NCBI GenBank assembly: GCA_963665555.2
Contig: OY762308.1
Span: 1,798,001 to 1,862,000 of the forward strand
Direction of reading: 5' to 3'
From: CAXXXW01 sp963665555
GTDB taxonomy: Bacteria; Pseudomonadota; Alphaproteobacteria; Thalassobaculales; Thalassobaculaceae
Length of the DNA stretch: 64,000 bases
Part shown: piece after piece, positions 18,824 through 27,520 of the stretch
How positions within the stretch are numbered: the stretch's first letter is position 1
How the letters are laid out: every line of letters starts with the position of its first letter
Made by a program: the position numbers and the translations under genes
Notes under the pieces: generated by a model
Databases searched by the model: none
What the model was told of the DNA's origin: nothing
What the model saw: only the letters and a program-made list of their open reading frames with translations

Positions 18824-20392
18824 ATGCCGACCCTGAACTGGCTGACGCGGGAGGCGGACATTCGGGCGGCGTCGCGGGCGCCGTACCGGCTGCTGGAGGA
18901 GGCGCGCGAGCTTTCGGCGGGCGATCCGGAAGCCGGGAACATGCTGATCCAGGGGGACAACCTGGAGGGGTTGAAGGCGTTGCTTCCGTTTTTCGCCGGA
19001 AAGGTGAAATGCGTCTATATCGACCCGCCCTACAATACGCGGTCGGCCTTCGCGCATTACGAGGACAATCTGGAGCACGCCCGATGGCTGGCGACGATGT
19101 GGCCGCGGCTGGAACTGCTGCGCGACCTGCTGGCCGAGGACGGCTCGATCTGGGTTTCCATCGACGACCACGAGGGACATTATCTCAAGGTCGTCATGGA
19201 CGAATTGTTTGGGCGGAAAAACTTCATTACTAATGTGATATGGCGAAAAAACTATGCGCCGAAATCGAGTGCTCGGCATTTTTCCGAAGATCACGACCAT
19301 GTTCTGGTATATGGACGAAATTCCGAAACCTGGATGCCCAATCCTATGCCGCGAACGGAAAAACAAAACAAAATGTACAAGAATCCAGACGACGACCCAC
19401 GAGGTCAGTGGCGCCCCAATAACCTCGCGGCTCGAAATTTCTATAGCAGAGGAACTTACAGCATCCGATGTCCAAGTGGTCGCCTCATCGCTGGGCCTCC
19501 GGCTGGGTCGTATTGGCGCGTTTCGGAGGAAAAATTCTGGGAGATGGATCGGGACGGACGCATCTGGTGGGGAAAGAACGGCAACAACGTCCCTGCACCG
19601 AAGATATATTTGAGCGAAGTAAAGCAGGGCGTTGTTCCGCAAACGCTCTGGAGTTACGAGGATGTTGGCCATACGCAGGTCGCGAAACAGGAAATCGTTA
19701 AGCTGTTCGGAGCGGATGTTTTTGGCACCCCGAAACCCGAACGCCTGATCCAGCGCATCCTCCATATCGCGACGAATCCCGGCGACCTCGTCCTCGACTC
19801 CTTTCTCGGCTCCGGCACGACCGCCGCCGTCGCGCACAAGATGGGGCGGCGCTGGATCGGGATCGAGATGGGCGACCACGCCGTAACCCATTGCGCGCCC
19901 CGGCTCGCCCGCGTCGTCGAGGGCGAGGAGGGCGGCGTGTCGAAGGCGCTGGGCTGGCGCGGCGGCGGCGGGTTCCGCTTCCACCGCCTCGGCCCGCCCG
20001 CCTTCGACTCCGACGGGCGTATCCAGCCCGGCGTCGTCTTTCCCGTGCTCGCCGCCCATGTCTGGTTCTCGGAGACCGGCCGCGCCTGGAACGGCCAGCC
20101 CGCGGGCGCCGCCGCCTCCCCCGTACTCGGCGTTCACGAGGGGCGCGCCCGGGCGCTGCTCTACAACGGCGTTCTCGGCGACAGGCGCCCGCGCGGCGGC
20201 AATGTGCTGACCCGCGCGACGCTGGCCGCGATCCGCGCCGGCCTCGACGCCGCCGGGCCGGGCTTCGCCGGCCCGCTCACCGTTTACGGCGAAAGTTCGC
20301 GCCTCGCGCCCGCGACGCTGGCGCGCGAGGGCGTGACGTTCCGGCAAATCCCCTACGAGATCGCGGCGCGCGGCCGGGAGGCGACGGCATGA
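18824..20392 (+). CDS. mod: Type III restriction-modification methyltransferase (Mod)
   Basis: 522-residue beta-class adenine DNA methyltransferase. The catalytic motif DPPY is at 67-70, the SAM motif DSFLGSGT at about 325 and a GDNLEGLKALLP block precedes DPPY, the Mod arrangement. The segment of about residues 126-310 (19200-19750) is visibly more AT-rich than the flanks; this is where Mod proteins carry the target-recognition domain, so it is probably a swapped specificity cassette. The last ~180 residues are not a standard methyltransferase part. The TGA overlaps the ATG of res. The ATG at 18824 has a GGGGGAAA stretch upstream. Confidence 0.9.
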   Translation: MPTLNWLTREADIRAASRAPYRLLEEARELSAGDPEAGNMLIQGDNLEGLKALLPFFAGKVKCVYIDPPYNTRSAFAHYEDNLEHARWLATMWPRLELLRDLLAEDGSIWVSIDDHEGHYLKVVMDELFGRKNFITNVIWRKNYAPKSSARHFSEDHDHVLVYGRNSETWMPNPMPRTEKQNKMYKNPDDDPRGQWRPNNLAARNFYSRGTYSIRCPSGRLIAGPPAGSYWRVSEEKFWEMDRDGRIWWGKNGNNVPAPKIYLSEVKQGVVPQTLWSYEDVGHTQVAKQEIVKLFGADVFGTPKPERLIQRILHIATNPGDLVLDSFLGSGTTAAVAHKMGRRWIGIEMGDHAVTHCAPRLARVVEGEEGGVSKALGWRGGGGFRFHRLGPPAFDSDGRIQPGVVFPVLAAHVWFSETGRAWNGQPAGAAASPVLGVHEGRARALLYNGVLGDRRPRGGNVLTRATLAAIRAGLDAAGPGFAGPLTVYGESSRLAPATLAREGVTFRQIPYEIAARGREATA

Positions 20393-23031
20393 ACCCCGAA
20401 CCCCAGACCCTGAAGCGCTACCAGCGGGAAACCCTCGACGCGCTGCGCCTGTATCTGGAGGAGGCGCGCGTCGCCGGCGCGGCGGCCGCCTTCGACAAGA
20501 TAACGGCCGAACCGGAGCGCGCGGCCCGGCTCGGCCGGCGGCGCCCGTACCGGCCGCTCCCGGGCCTGGAGGAAACCCCCTATGTCTGCCTGCGACTGCC
20601 GACCGGAGGCGGCAAGACCGTGCTCGCCGCCCGCGCGGCCGCCATCGCCCGCGACGCCTGGATGGAGACGGATCGCCCGCTCGTTCTTTGGCTCACGCCG
20701 ACAAAGACAATCCGCCTGCAGACCGCCGAGGCGCTGAAGAATCTCGACCATCCCTATCGCCGGGCGCTCGACGACGCTTTCGACGGCCATGTGCGCGTTT
20801 TCGACATCGCCGACTTCGCCCATGTCCGGCCCCGCGACCTGGAGGCCAATTGCTGCGTCGTCGTCGGCACGATCCAGGCGCTGCGCGTGAAGGACACGGT
20901 AGGCCGCAAGGTCTATGCCCATCACGAGGACATGGAGCCGCACTTCGCCCGGCTCCGGCGGTTTCCCGCCGGCCTCGAGCGGCTCGACGACGGCGGGCCG
21001 AAATTCTCCTTCGCCAATCTCTTGCATATCCATCGCCCGCTTACGATCGTGGACGAGGCGCACAATGCCGTCACCGGCCTCACGCGCGAAATGCAGGCGC
21101 GGCTGAACCCCTCGGCCATCGTCGAGTTCACCGCGACGCCGCGCGCCGATTCCAACATCCTGCACGCCGCGAGCGCGCAGGATTTGAAGGACGAGGAGAT
21201 GATCAAGCTGCCCGTCGTGCTGCGCGAGCACGATTCGTGGCAGGCCGCCGTGAACGGCGCCGTGGCGAAACGGGCCGAACTCGCCGAGGCGGCGCGGCGC
21301 GATCCCGACGGCGTGCGCCCCATCGCCCTGTTCCAGGCCCAGGATCGCGCCGGAGAGGTCCCGGCGGCCGTGTTGCGCCGCCACCTGATCGAGGCGGAGA
21401 ACGTGCCCGAGGAAAAGATCGCGGTGGCGACCGGGGAACAACGCGAACTGGACGGGATCGACCTGCTCGACCCGCGATGCCCGATCGAGCATGTCGTCAC
21501 GGTGAAGGCGCTGAAGGAGGGGTGGGACTGTTCCTTCGCCTATGTGTTCTGCTCGGTTTCGCGCATCCAGAGCGCGACCGACGTGGAGCAGTTGCTGGGC
21601 CGGGTGCTGCGGATGCCCTTCGCCAGGCGTCGGAGGGAAGCGGCGCTCAACCGGGCCTACGCCTTCGTCTCCGAACCGTCCTTCGGCCGAGCGGCGCACG
21701 CGCTGGCGGACAAGCTGACGAAGATGGGGTTCGACGAGGAGGAGGCGCGGGAAAACATCGAGCCGGCCGGGTACGCGCTCGACCTGGAGGGAGGCCTTTT
21801 CGACCGGAAGCCGCCAGGCAAGCCGGTTTTCGCGCATGTCGTCCCCGCGCCGGCGGACACGCTCGCCGCGCTGGCCGCGCTCGACGGCGTGACCGCGCGC
21901 GCCGCGGCCGGCGGCGGAATCGAAATCGAGGTGGAGGGATGGATCGGCGACGGGCTGGAGGCCGGGATCGCGGACGTCGTTCCTCCCGCGGCGCGGCCCG
22001 GCCTGGCGGAAGCGGCCGCGCGATACCGGGCCGAGGTTCGGAATCGCCTGTCTCCCGCCGCGCGCGGCGAGCCGTTCATCGTGCCGGGCCTCGCGGCGCG
22101 CATCCAGGGGGAACTGGAGATCGCCGACACCGACATCTTCATGGAATGGAGCGACTGGTCGATCCTCGACCACCCGTTCCTGCCGCGGGCGAACGAGTTC
22201 GAGCTTCGGGAAACATCGCGCGGCTTCGAGATCGATATCGGCGGCGGACGGCCGGTTTTTAGCTACGCCGGAGAGGAAGAGGCGCCGTCGCTGGATTTCG
22301 CGGTCGAAGGCTGGACGGCGGCGAACCTCGCCGCGTGGCTCGACAAGCGGCTGCGCGCGCCCGACATCGCCCAGGGCGATCTGCTGCGATGGTCGAGCGA
22401 TCTGGTCCGGCATCTGACCGTCCGGCGCGGAATCGCGATCGCCGCGCTGACGCGCTGCAAGTTCGTCCTCGCCCGCGCGGCGCGGGACGCGATCGCGGCC
22501 GCCCGGGAAAACGAGCGCGGCCGCGCCTACCGAGCAGCCTTGTTCGAGCCGGACGCCCGGCCCGAAATCTCCTTCGACATGGCGTTCGCGTTCCGCGACG
22601 GCATGTACGAGGGCCAGCGCCTCTATCGCGGCCCGTGGTGGCCGAACAGGCATTTTCTCGGCCCGAACAAGGTTCCGGCCTTCGACGGAGCCGCCGGGGG
22701 CGAGGAGGAACAATGCGCCCGGGCCATCGACAGCCTGCCCCGGACACGATTCTGGATCCGCAACATTGCGAACCATCCGGCGTCTTTCCGGTTGCCGTTG
22801 GCGAATGGCCGGTTTTATCCGGATTTCGCGGTCGAACTGACGGATGGGCGGCTCCTGGTCGTCGAATACAAGGGCGCCCATCTCGCCGATACGCCCGACA
22901 CCGCCGAGAAGGAGGCCGTCGGCGCGCTGTGGGAGCGCCAGAGCGGCGGCAAGTGCCTGTTCCTGACCGCGACAGAGTCCGCCGAGGGCCGGGACGCGCG
23001 CGAGCAACTCCTCCGTAAGGTCGGCGGGTAG
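20389..23031 (+). CDS. res: Type III restriction enzyme helicase/nuclease subunit (Res)
   Basis: 880-residue superfamily 2 helicase with nuclease. Walker A is PTGGGKT (71-77), motif II DEAH (222-225) and motif III FTATPR; the motif VI region is EQLLGRVLRMP. Near the C-terminus a PD-(D/E)XK nuclease site is visible: YPDFAVEL (D812) followed by VVEYKG (E826, K828). With Mod it would form the type III complex that translocates on and cleaves unmodified DNA. The ATGA overlap with mod shows coupled translation. All key residues appear intact, so the system looks functional. Confidence 0.9.
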   Translation: MNPEPQTLKRYQRETLDALRLYLEEARVAGAAAAFDKITAEPERAARLGRRRPYRPLPGLEETPYVCLRLPTGGGKTVLAARAAAIARDAWMETDRPLVLWLTPTKTIRLQTAEALKNLDHPYRRALDDAFDGHVRVFDIADFAHVRPRDLEANCCVVVGTIQALRVKDTVGRKVYAHHEDMEPHFARLRRFPAGLERLDDGGPKFSFANLLHIHRPLTIVDEAHNAVTGLTREMQARLNPSAIVEFTATPRADSNILHAASAQDLKDEEMIKLPVVLREHDSWQAAVNGAVAKRAELAEAARRDPDGVRPIALFQAQDRAGEVPAAVLRRHLIEAENVPEEKIAVATGEQRELDGIDLLDPRCPIEHVVTVKALKEGWDCSFAYVFCSVSRIQSATDVEQLLGRVLRMPFARRRREAALNRAYAFVSEPSFGRAAHALADKLTKMGFDEEEARENIEPAGYALDLEGGLFDRKPPGKPVFAHVVPAPADTLAALAALDGVTARAAAGGGIEIEVEGWIGDGLEAGIADVVPPAARPGLAEAAARYRAEVRNRLSPAARGEPFIVPGLAARIQGELEIADTDIFMEWSDWSILDHPFLPRANEFELRETSRGFEIDIGGGRPVFSYAGEEEAPSLDFAVEGWTAANLAAWLDKRLRAPDIAQGDLLRWSSDLVRHLTVRRGIAIAALTRCKFVLARAARDAIAAARENERGRAYRAALFEPDARPEISFDMAFAFRDGMYEGQRLYRGPWWPNRHFLGPNKVPAFDGAAGGEEEQCARAIDSLPRTRFWIRNIANHPASFRLPLANGRFYPDFAVELTDGRLLVVEYKGAHLADTPDTAEKEAVGALWERQSGGKCLFLTATESAEGRDAREQLLRKVGG

Positions 23032-23105
23032 GGCCGTCGCTCCCCCCATGGCCAGCCCCGGCGCGGCGCGCTATACGGCGGTGTGGGAGCAAGCGGGCGG
23101 GACGC

Positions 23106-24260
23106 GTGGGCATGGGCGGCGGCAGAGGCAATCCCTTCGTCCTGGACTTGCGGGAGTTCGGCGGCGCGTTCGGGGACCTCGGGACGCTGCTGCCGTTGAT
23201 GCTGGGCGCGATCGCGGTGGCCGGGCTGGCGCCGGCGCCGGTGCTGCTCGGCTTCGCGGCGTTCTATATCGGGAGCGCGCTGTACTACCGGCTGCCGATC
23301 CCGGTCCAGCCGATGAAGGCCGTCGGCGCGGTGATCCTGACCGCGGGGGCGACGCCGGCGGAACTGGCGGCCTCGGGCGCGATGCTCGGCGCGGCGCTGC
23401 TGCTGCTCGGCGCGACCGGATGGATCGCGCGCATCGCCCGGCTCGTGCCCGTCGCGGCGCTGACCGGCCTGCAGGTCGGCCTCGGCGCGACGCTGGGCTG
23501 GATGAGCCTGGAGATGATGGCGGGCGCGCCGGTCGTCGCGGCCGTCGCGCTGGCGGCGCTGGCCGGGATGTTCGCCGCCCCGCGCTGGCCCTGGGCGCCG
23601 GTCGCGCTGGCGGCGTCGGCGCTGGCGGCGCATTTCCTCGGCGCGCCGGGCCTGGAGATCGCGCCGGCCGGCGGCCTCGCCCTCGCCCCGCCGCCATGGC
23701 CGGGCGTCGCCGAACTGGAGCGCGCGGTCTCCGTCCTCGCGCTGCCGCAGCTTTCGCTCACCGTCACCAACGCGGTGCTGGTGACGGCGCTGGTCGCGGG
23801 CGACTATTTCGGCGACCGCGCCGCCCACGCGACGCCGGCCCGGCTTTCGATCACCAGCGGCCTCGCCAACCTGTTGCTCACGCCGCTCGGCGCGCAGCCG
23901 ATGTGCCATGGCGCGGGCGGGCTGGCGGCGCATTACCGTTTCGGCGCGCGGACCGGGACGGCGCCGCTCCTGATGGGGGCGATGCTGGCGGCGCTGGCGG
24001 TCCTGCCGGCCGGGCCGGCGGCGATCGCCGCGATCCCCGCCGCCGGGCTGGGCGCGCTGCTGCTGGCGGCGTCGATCGAACTGGCGCTGTCGAAGCGGCT
24101 GTTCGAGAGCGCGCCGGCGCTGTGGCCGGCGATCGCGGTCTCCGCCGGCGTCACGGTCTGGACCGGCCCCTTCTGGGGCCTGCTGGCGGGCTGCGCCGCC
24201 GAACTCGCGCGCCGCGCCGGCGCCCGCGCGCTGGGCCGGGCCGGGGCCGGCGGCGGATAG
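23106..24260 (+). CDS. Putative molybdate/sulfate transporter, MOT1 type
   Basis: 384-residue polytopic membrane protein with about ten to twelve hydrophobic segments. The blocks REFGGAFGDLGTLLPLMLG near the N-terminus, PIPVQPMKAVGA and PMCHGAGGLAAHYRFGARTG are those of the MOT1-like (PF16983) group related to sulfate permeases. It is a candidate importer of molybdate or a similar oxyanion. The start is either GTG at 23106 or ATG at 23112. No molybdenum enzyme gene lies beside it; the downstream xox module uses PQQ. Confidence 0.78.
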   Translation: MGMGGGRGNPFVLDLREFGGAFGDLGTLLPLMLGAIAVAGLAPAPVLLGFAAFYIGSALYYRLPIPVQPMKAVGAVILTAGATPAELAASGAMLGAALLLLGATGWIARIARLVPVAALTGLQVGLGATLGWMSLEMMAGAPVVAAVALAALAGMFAAPRWPWAPVALAASALAAHFLGAPGLEIAPAGGLALAPPPWPGVAELERAVSVLALPQLSLTVTNAVLVTALVAGDYFGDRAAHATPARLSITSGLANLLLTPLGAQPMCHGAGGLAAHYRFGARTGTAPLLMGAMLAALAVLPAGPAAIAAIPAAGLGALLLAASIELALSKRLFESAPALWPAIAVSAGVTVWTGPFWGLLAGCAAELARRAGARALGRAGAGGG

Positions 24261-24337
24261 CGCGGCGGCGCGGGCGGGACCGCCGCGAAACGCCGCGCGC
24301 GGCCGGGCTTGCAAATCCGCGCGGGAGGGGCGATGTT

Positions 24338-24356
24338 CCGGCTCCGGCGGAGCCGG
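24338..24356 (+). other. Perfect hairpin in the xoxF leader
   Basis: CCGGCTCC, a GGC loop and GGAGCCGG form an 8-base-pair perfect stem about 43 bases ahead of the xoxF start. No T-run follows, so it is not a classical terminator; it may stabilise or regulate the leader transcript. Confidence 0.35.
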
Positions 24357-24381
24357 CGGAGACCGGACAGCCCGCCCGGAC

Positions 24382-24390
24382 AGGAGGAGG
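24382..24390 (+). promoter_or_regulatory. Ribosome binding site of xoxF
   Basis: AGGAGGAGG, eight bases ahead of ATG 24399, is an almost perfect Shine-Dalgarno sequence. It decides the start in a frame that is open further upstream. Confidence 0.8.
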
Positions 24391-24398
24391 GACCGCAC

Positions 24399-26105
24399 AT
24401 GTTGAAACGCCTCGCGAGCGCCCTGGTTGTCGCGCTCGCCCCGACCGTGGCCTTCGCGCAGAGCGTGGAGGACATCCGCAACGACGCCGCGACGACCGGC
24501 GACGTCCTGACCTACGGCATGGGCCAGGGCCTGCAGCGCTACAGCCCGCTGGACGGCATCAACGCCGGCAACGTGAAGCGGCTCGTCCCGGTGTGGAACT
24601 ACAGCCTCGCCGACAACCGCGGCCAGGAGTCGCAGCCGCTGGTCCACGAGGGGGTCATGTACGTGACCACCCACGACACGACCCACGCGATCGAGGCCGC
24701 CACCGGCAAGCGCGTCTGGGTCAACGCGATCGAGTACCCGCCGGAGACGCCGCGCATCGTCTGCTGCGGCATCGTGAACCGCGGCGCGGCGATCCAGGAC
24801 GGTATGCTGTACCGCGTCACGCTGGACGCCCATGTCATCGCCATCGACATGAAGACGGGCGAGGAAGTCTGGCGCTCCCACGCCATCGACTATTCCGACG
24901 GCTATTCGATGACGGTCGCGCCGCTGCTGGCCGACGGCGTGCTGATCACCGGCATTTCCGGCGCGGAGTACGGCATCCGCGGCTTCATCGACGGCTGGGA
25001 CCCGAAGACGGGCGCGCACATGTGGCGGCGCTACACCGTGCCCGGCCCCGGCGAACCGGGCAACGAGACCTGGCCGGGCGACACCTGGAAGCACGGCGGC
25101 GCCTCGACCTGGATCACCGGCAGCTACGACCCCGACCTCAACCTGGTCTATTGGGGGACCGGCAACGGCGGGCCGTGGAACGCCGAGTTCCGCAAGGGCG
25201 ACAACCTCTATATCGGCTCGGTGCTGGCGCTGCGGCCGAAGACCGGGGAGATCGCCTGGCACTACCAGTTCTCGCCGAACGACCCGTGGGACTACGACGG
25301 CGTGAACGAGAACATCATGGCCGAGATCGAGGTCGACGGCGCGATGCGCAAGGTCATCATGCACGCCGACCGCAACGGCTTCTTCTATGTGATCGACCGC
25401 GAGAACGGCGAGCTGCTGCGCGCCAACCAGTTCGTCAAGTACCTGAACTGGGCGGAAGGGATCGACATGGAGACCGGCCGGCCGATCGAGTCCGAACTCA
25501 CCCAGCACATGCGGACCACCGGCGAGAAGGTGCAGGTCTACCCGTCGGCCTTCGGCGGCAAGAACTGGAACCCGATGGCCTACAGCCCGAAGACCGGGCT
25601 GGCCTACGCCAACACGCTCGAAATGGGCATGGGCTACAAGCCGATCGAGCCGAAATACGTGAAGGCGACCTTCTATCTCGGCATCGACCTCGGCGAGGCC
25701 TCGCTCTCCATGGAGGAGGGGCAGCCGCACTCCGTGTTCCGCGCCATCGACCCGCTGACCGGCGAGTCGAAATGGGAGGCCGGGTTCGACCTCGCCAACA
25801 TGGCCGGCGCGATGGCGACCGGCGGCGACCTGGTCTTCACCGGCACGCTGACCGGCGAGTTCATGGCCTTCCACGCCGAGACCGGCGAGGAGCTGTGGCG
25901 GTTCCGCACCGGCTCCGGCATCATCGGCCTGCCGATCACCTGGGAAAGCGACGGCGTGCAGTACATCACCGTGCTGAGCGGCACCGGCGGCGCCTATCGC
26001 AACTACTTCCCCGTCATGGGGGCGGCGCACACCGAGACCGTGAAGCTGCTCGACAGCATCCCGGCCGGCGGGTCCATCTGGACCTTCGCCCTGATGGAGG
26101 AGTAG
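24399..26105 (+). CDS. xoxF: Lanthanide-type PQQ-dependent alcohol dehydrogenase (XoxF-like)
   Basis: 568-residue quinoprotein of the methanol/ethanol dehydrogenase family, periplasmic by its signal peptide (residues 1-20, ending AFA). Vicinal cysteines C122-C123 (VCCG) are the disulfide next to PQQ. Catalytic Asp D298 is followed two residues later by D300 (WDYDG); that extra Asp marks the lanthanide-using XoxF/ExaF/PedH type rather than the calcium MxaF type. Tryptophan-docking blade repeats such as AIEAATGKRVW and AIDMKTGEEVW are visible. It is followed by a cytochrome c and a XoxJ-like binding protein. The start is fixed by a strong Shine-Dalgarno. Substrate (methanol or other alcohols) is not decidable. 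Confidence 0.88.
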   Translation: MLKRLASALVVALAPTVAFAQSVEDIRNDAATTGDVLTYGMGQGLQRYSPLDGINAGNVKRLVPVWNYSLADNRGQESQPLVHEGVMYVTTHDTTHAIEAATGKRVWVNAIEYPPETPRIVCCGIVNRGAAIQDGMLYRVTLDAHVIAIDMKTGEEVWRSHAIDYSDGYSMTVAPLLADGVLITGISGAEYGIRGFIDGWDPKTGAHMWRRYTVPGPGEPGNETWPGDTWKHGGASTWITGSYDPDLNLVYWGTGNGGPWNAEFRKGDNLYIGSVLALRPKTGEIAWHYQFSPNDPWDYDGVNENIMAEIEVDGAMRKVIMHADRNGFFYVIDRENGELLRANQFVKYLNWAEGIDMETGRPIESELTQHMRTTGEKVQVYPSAFGGKNWNPMAYSPKTGLAYANTLEMGMGYKPIEPKYVKATFYLGIDLGEASLSMEEGQPHSVFRAIDPLTGESKWEAGFDLANMAGAMATGGDLVFTGTLTGEFMAFHAETGEELWRFRTGSGIIGLPITWESDGVQYITVLSGTGGAYRNYFPVMGAAHTETVKLLDSIPAGGSIWTFALMEE

Positions 26106-26122
26106 CCCTCCCGCCTTCGACA

Positions 26123-26151
26123 GGGGGCCGCCGGCGCGTCCGGCGGCCCCC
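26123..26151 (+). terminator. Perfect 12-bp hairpin between xoxF and the cytochrome c gene
   Basis: GGGGGCCGCCGG and CCGGCGGCCCCC pair completely around a CGCGT loop, 18 bases after the xoxF stop. No T-tract follows, so rather than a full terminator it may protect the xoxF 3' end and lower downstream expression, as is common when one gene of an operon is needed in excess. Confidence 0.5.
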
Positions 26152-26191
26152 GCCCGGGGGCCCGCTCCCGACAGTCGCAAAGACCCTCGAC

Positions 26192-26554
26192 ATGACCGAG
26201 ACGCCCGTTCCGCGCGCCCGCAAGACGCGCCGCGCCGCCCTCGCGCCGCTGGCGCCGGCGCTTGTCCTCGCCCTTGCCTGGGGCGCACCCGGGGCGCGGG
26301 CCGACGAGGCCGAACGCGCCGCCGCCGGCAAGAGCCTCTACGCGACCTATTGCATCATCTGCCACGGCGCCAACATGGTGAACCGGGGCACCCGCGCCAC
26401 CGACCTGCGCAAGTTCCCGCTGGACAAGCGCGACCGCTTCGACAAGTCGGTGAAGGAGGGCAGGAACGACATGCCCCCCTGGGGCGATATCCTGGACGAC
26501 GAGGCGATGGACGCGCTCTGGGCCTATGTCCGCACGAGGGGGAAAACGAAATGA
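26192..26554 (+). CDS. xoxG: Cytochrome c, XoxG-like electron acceptor
   Basis: 120-residue c-type cytochrome with an Arg-rich N-terminus and Sec signal peptide ending near residue 37 (GARA). The haem motif CIICH is at 54-58 and the likely axial Met is M94 in DMPPWG. It would take electrons from the adjacent PQQ dehydrogenase in the periplasm. It is shorter than some XoxG proteins but has the expected single-haem fold elements. The ATG at 26192 is the first plausible start; its TGA overlaps the ATG of the next gene. Confidence 0.83.
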   Translation: MTETPVPRARKTRRAALAPLAPALVLALAWGAPGARADEAERAAAGKSLYATYCIICHGANMVNRGTRATDLRKFPLDKRDRFDKSVKEGRNDMPPWGDILDDEAMDALWAYVRTRGKTK

Positions 26555-27498
26555 CGCGCGAACGCCGCCCGGTCGGCGCCCTGCTGCTGGCGGGCGCGAT
26601 CGCCGCCGGACTCGCGGCCGCGCCCGGCGCGCCGCGCGCCGCGGAGCCGCTCGCCGTCTGCCTGGAGGAAGACAGCCCGCCTTTCTCCTACAAGTTCGGC
26701 AAGCGCCGGGGCGGCTTCGACCTCGCCGTCGCGGGCGCGGTGGCCGACGCGATGGGCCGGCCGCTCGCCGTCCAGTGGTTCGAGAGCGAGAACGACGACG
26801 AGAACATCCCGGCCTGGGAGGCCAACGCGCTGCTCGCCAACGGGTTCTGCGACCTGCTGGGCGGATACCCGCTGTTCGCCGCCGCGCTCCGCGAGCCGCC
26901 GGCGCCCGGGATCGGCCGGCTGCCGGATTACGAGGGCCGCAAGCCCGCCGACCGCTGGAAGACCGTGCGCCTCGGCGTCGTCGCGCCGACCCGGCCCTAC
27001 CGCCGCACCGCCTTCGCCATCGTCCTCGGGCCGGACTCCGGGATCGGGACGGTGCGCCGCCTGCGGGACCTCGCGGGCAAGCGGATCGCGGCGGAGGCCG
27101 CCACGCTCGCCGGCGCGCTGCTGGTCCGCCACGACGGCGGAAGCCTTATGGACGACATGGTCCAGGTGGCGCCGGGCGACGCGGCGCTGGAGGGGCTGGA
27201 GGCCGGCGCGTTCGACGCGGCGCTGATCGAACTGCACCGCTACGACTGGCGGCGCCGCCGCAACCCCGAAGGCGGCCTCGCCTGGAGCGGCTACGCGCAT
27301 CCCGTGGGCGTCAACCACGGCTTCCTGGCGCTGGCCGGGAACGAGGCGCTGATCGCCGAGACCGGGCGCGTCCTGGAGGACATGCTCGCCAGCGGCGCGC
27401 TGGAGGCGCTGGCGCGCGCGAACGGCCTCACCTGGATCGCGCCGGCGCCGCCGGATGTGCTGCGCGCCGTCACGCCGGAGATGCTGCGCGCGGGTTGA
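26551..27498 (+). CDS. xoxJ: XoxJ/MoxJ-like periplasmic substrate-binding protein
   Basis: 315-residue family 3 solute-binding-like protein with a signal peptide (residues 1-30, ending PRAAE). The binding-protein pattern is seen in LAVCLEEDSPPFSYKFGKRRGGFDL, written here in part, with EGLEAGAFDAALIEL later. No ABC transporter genes accompany it. Its position directly after a PQQ dehydrogenase and a cytochrome c identifies it as the J component, thought to help mature or activate the dehydrogenase. It overlaps the cytochrome gene by four bases (ATGA). Confidence 0.8.
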   Translation: MTRERRPVGALLLAGAIAAGLAAAPGAPRAAEPLAVCLEEDSPPFSYKFGKRRGGFDLAVAGAVADAMGRPLAVQWFESENDDENIPAWEANALLANGFCDLLGGYPLFAAALREPPAPGIGRLPDYEGRKPADRWKTVRLGVVAPTRPYRRTAFAIVLGPDSGIGTVRRLRDLAGKRIAAEAATLAGALLVRHDGGSLMDDMVQVAPGDAALEGLEAGAFDAALIELHRYDWRRRRNPEGGLAWSGYAHPVGVNHGFLALAGNEALIAETGRVLEDMLASGALEALARANGLTWIAPAPPDVLRAVTPEMLRAG

Positions 27499-27520
27499 CC
27501 GGCGGCGGAGCGCCGGCGCC

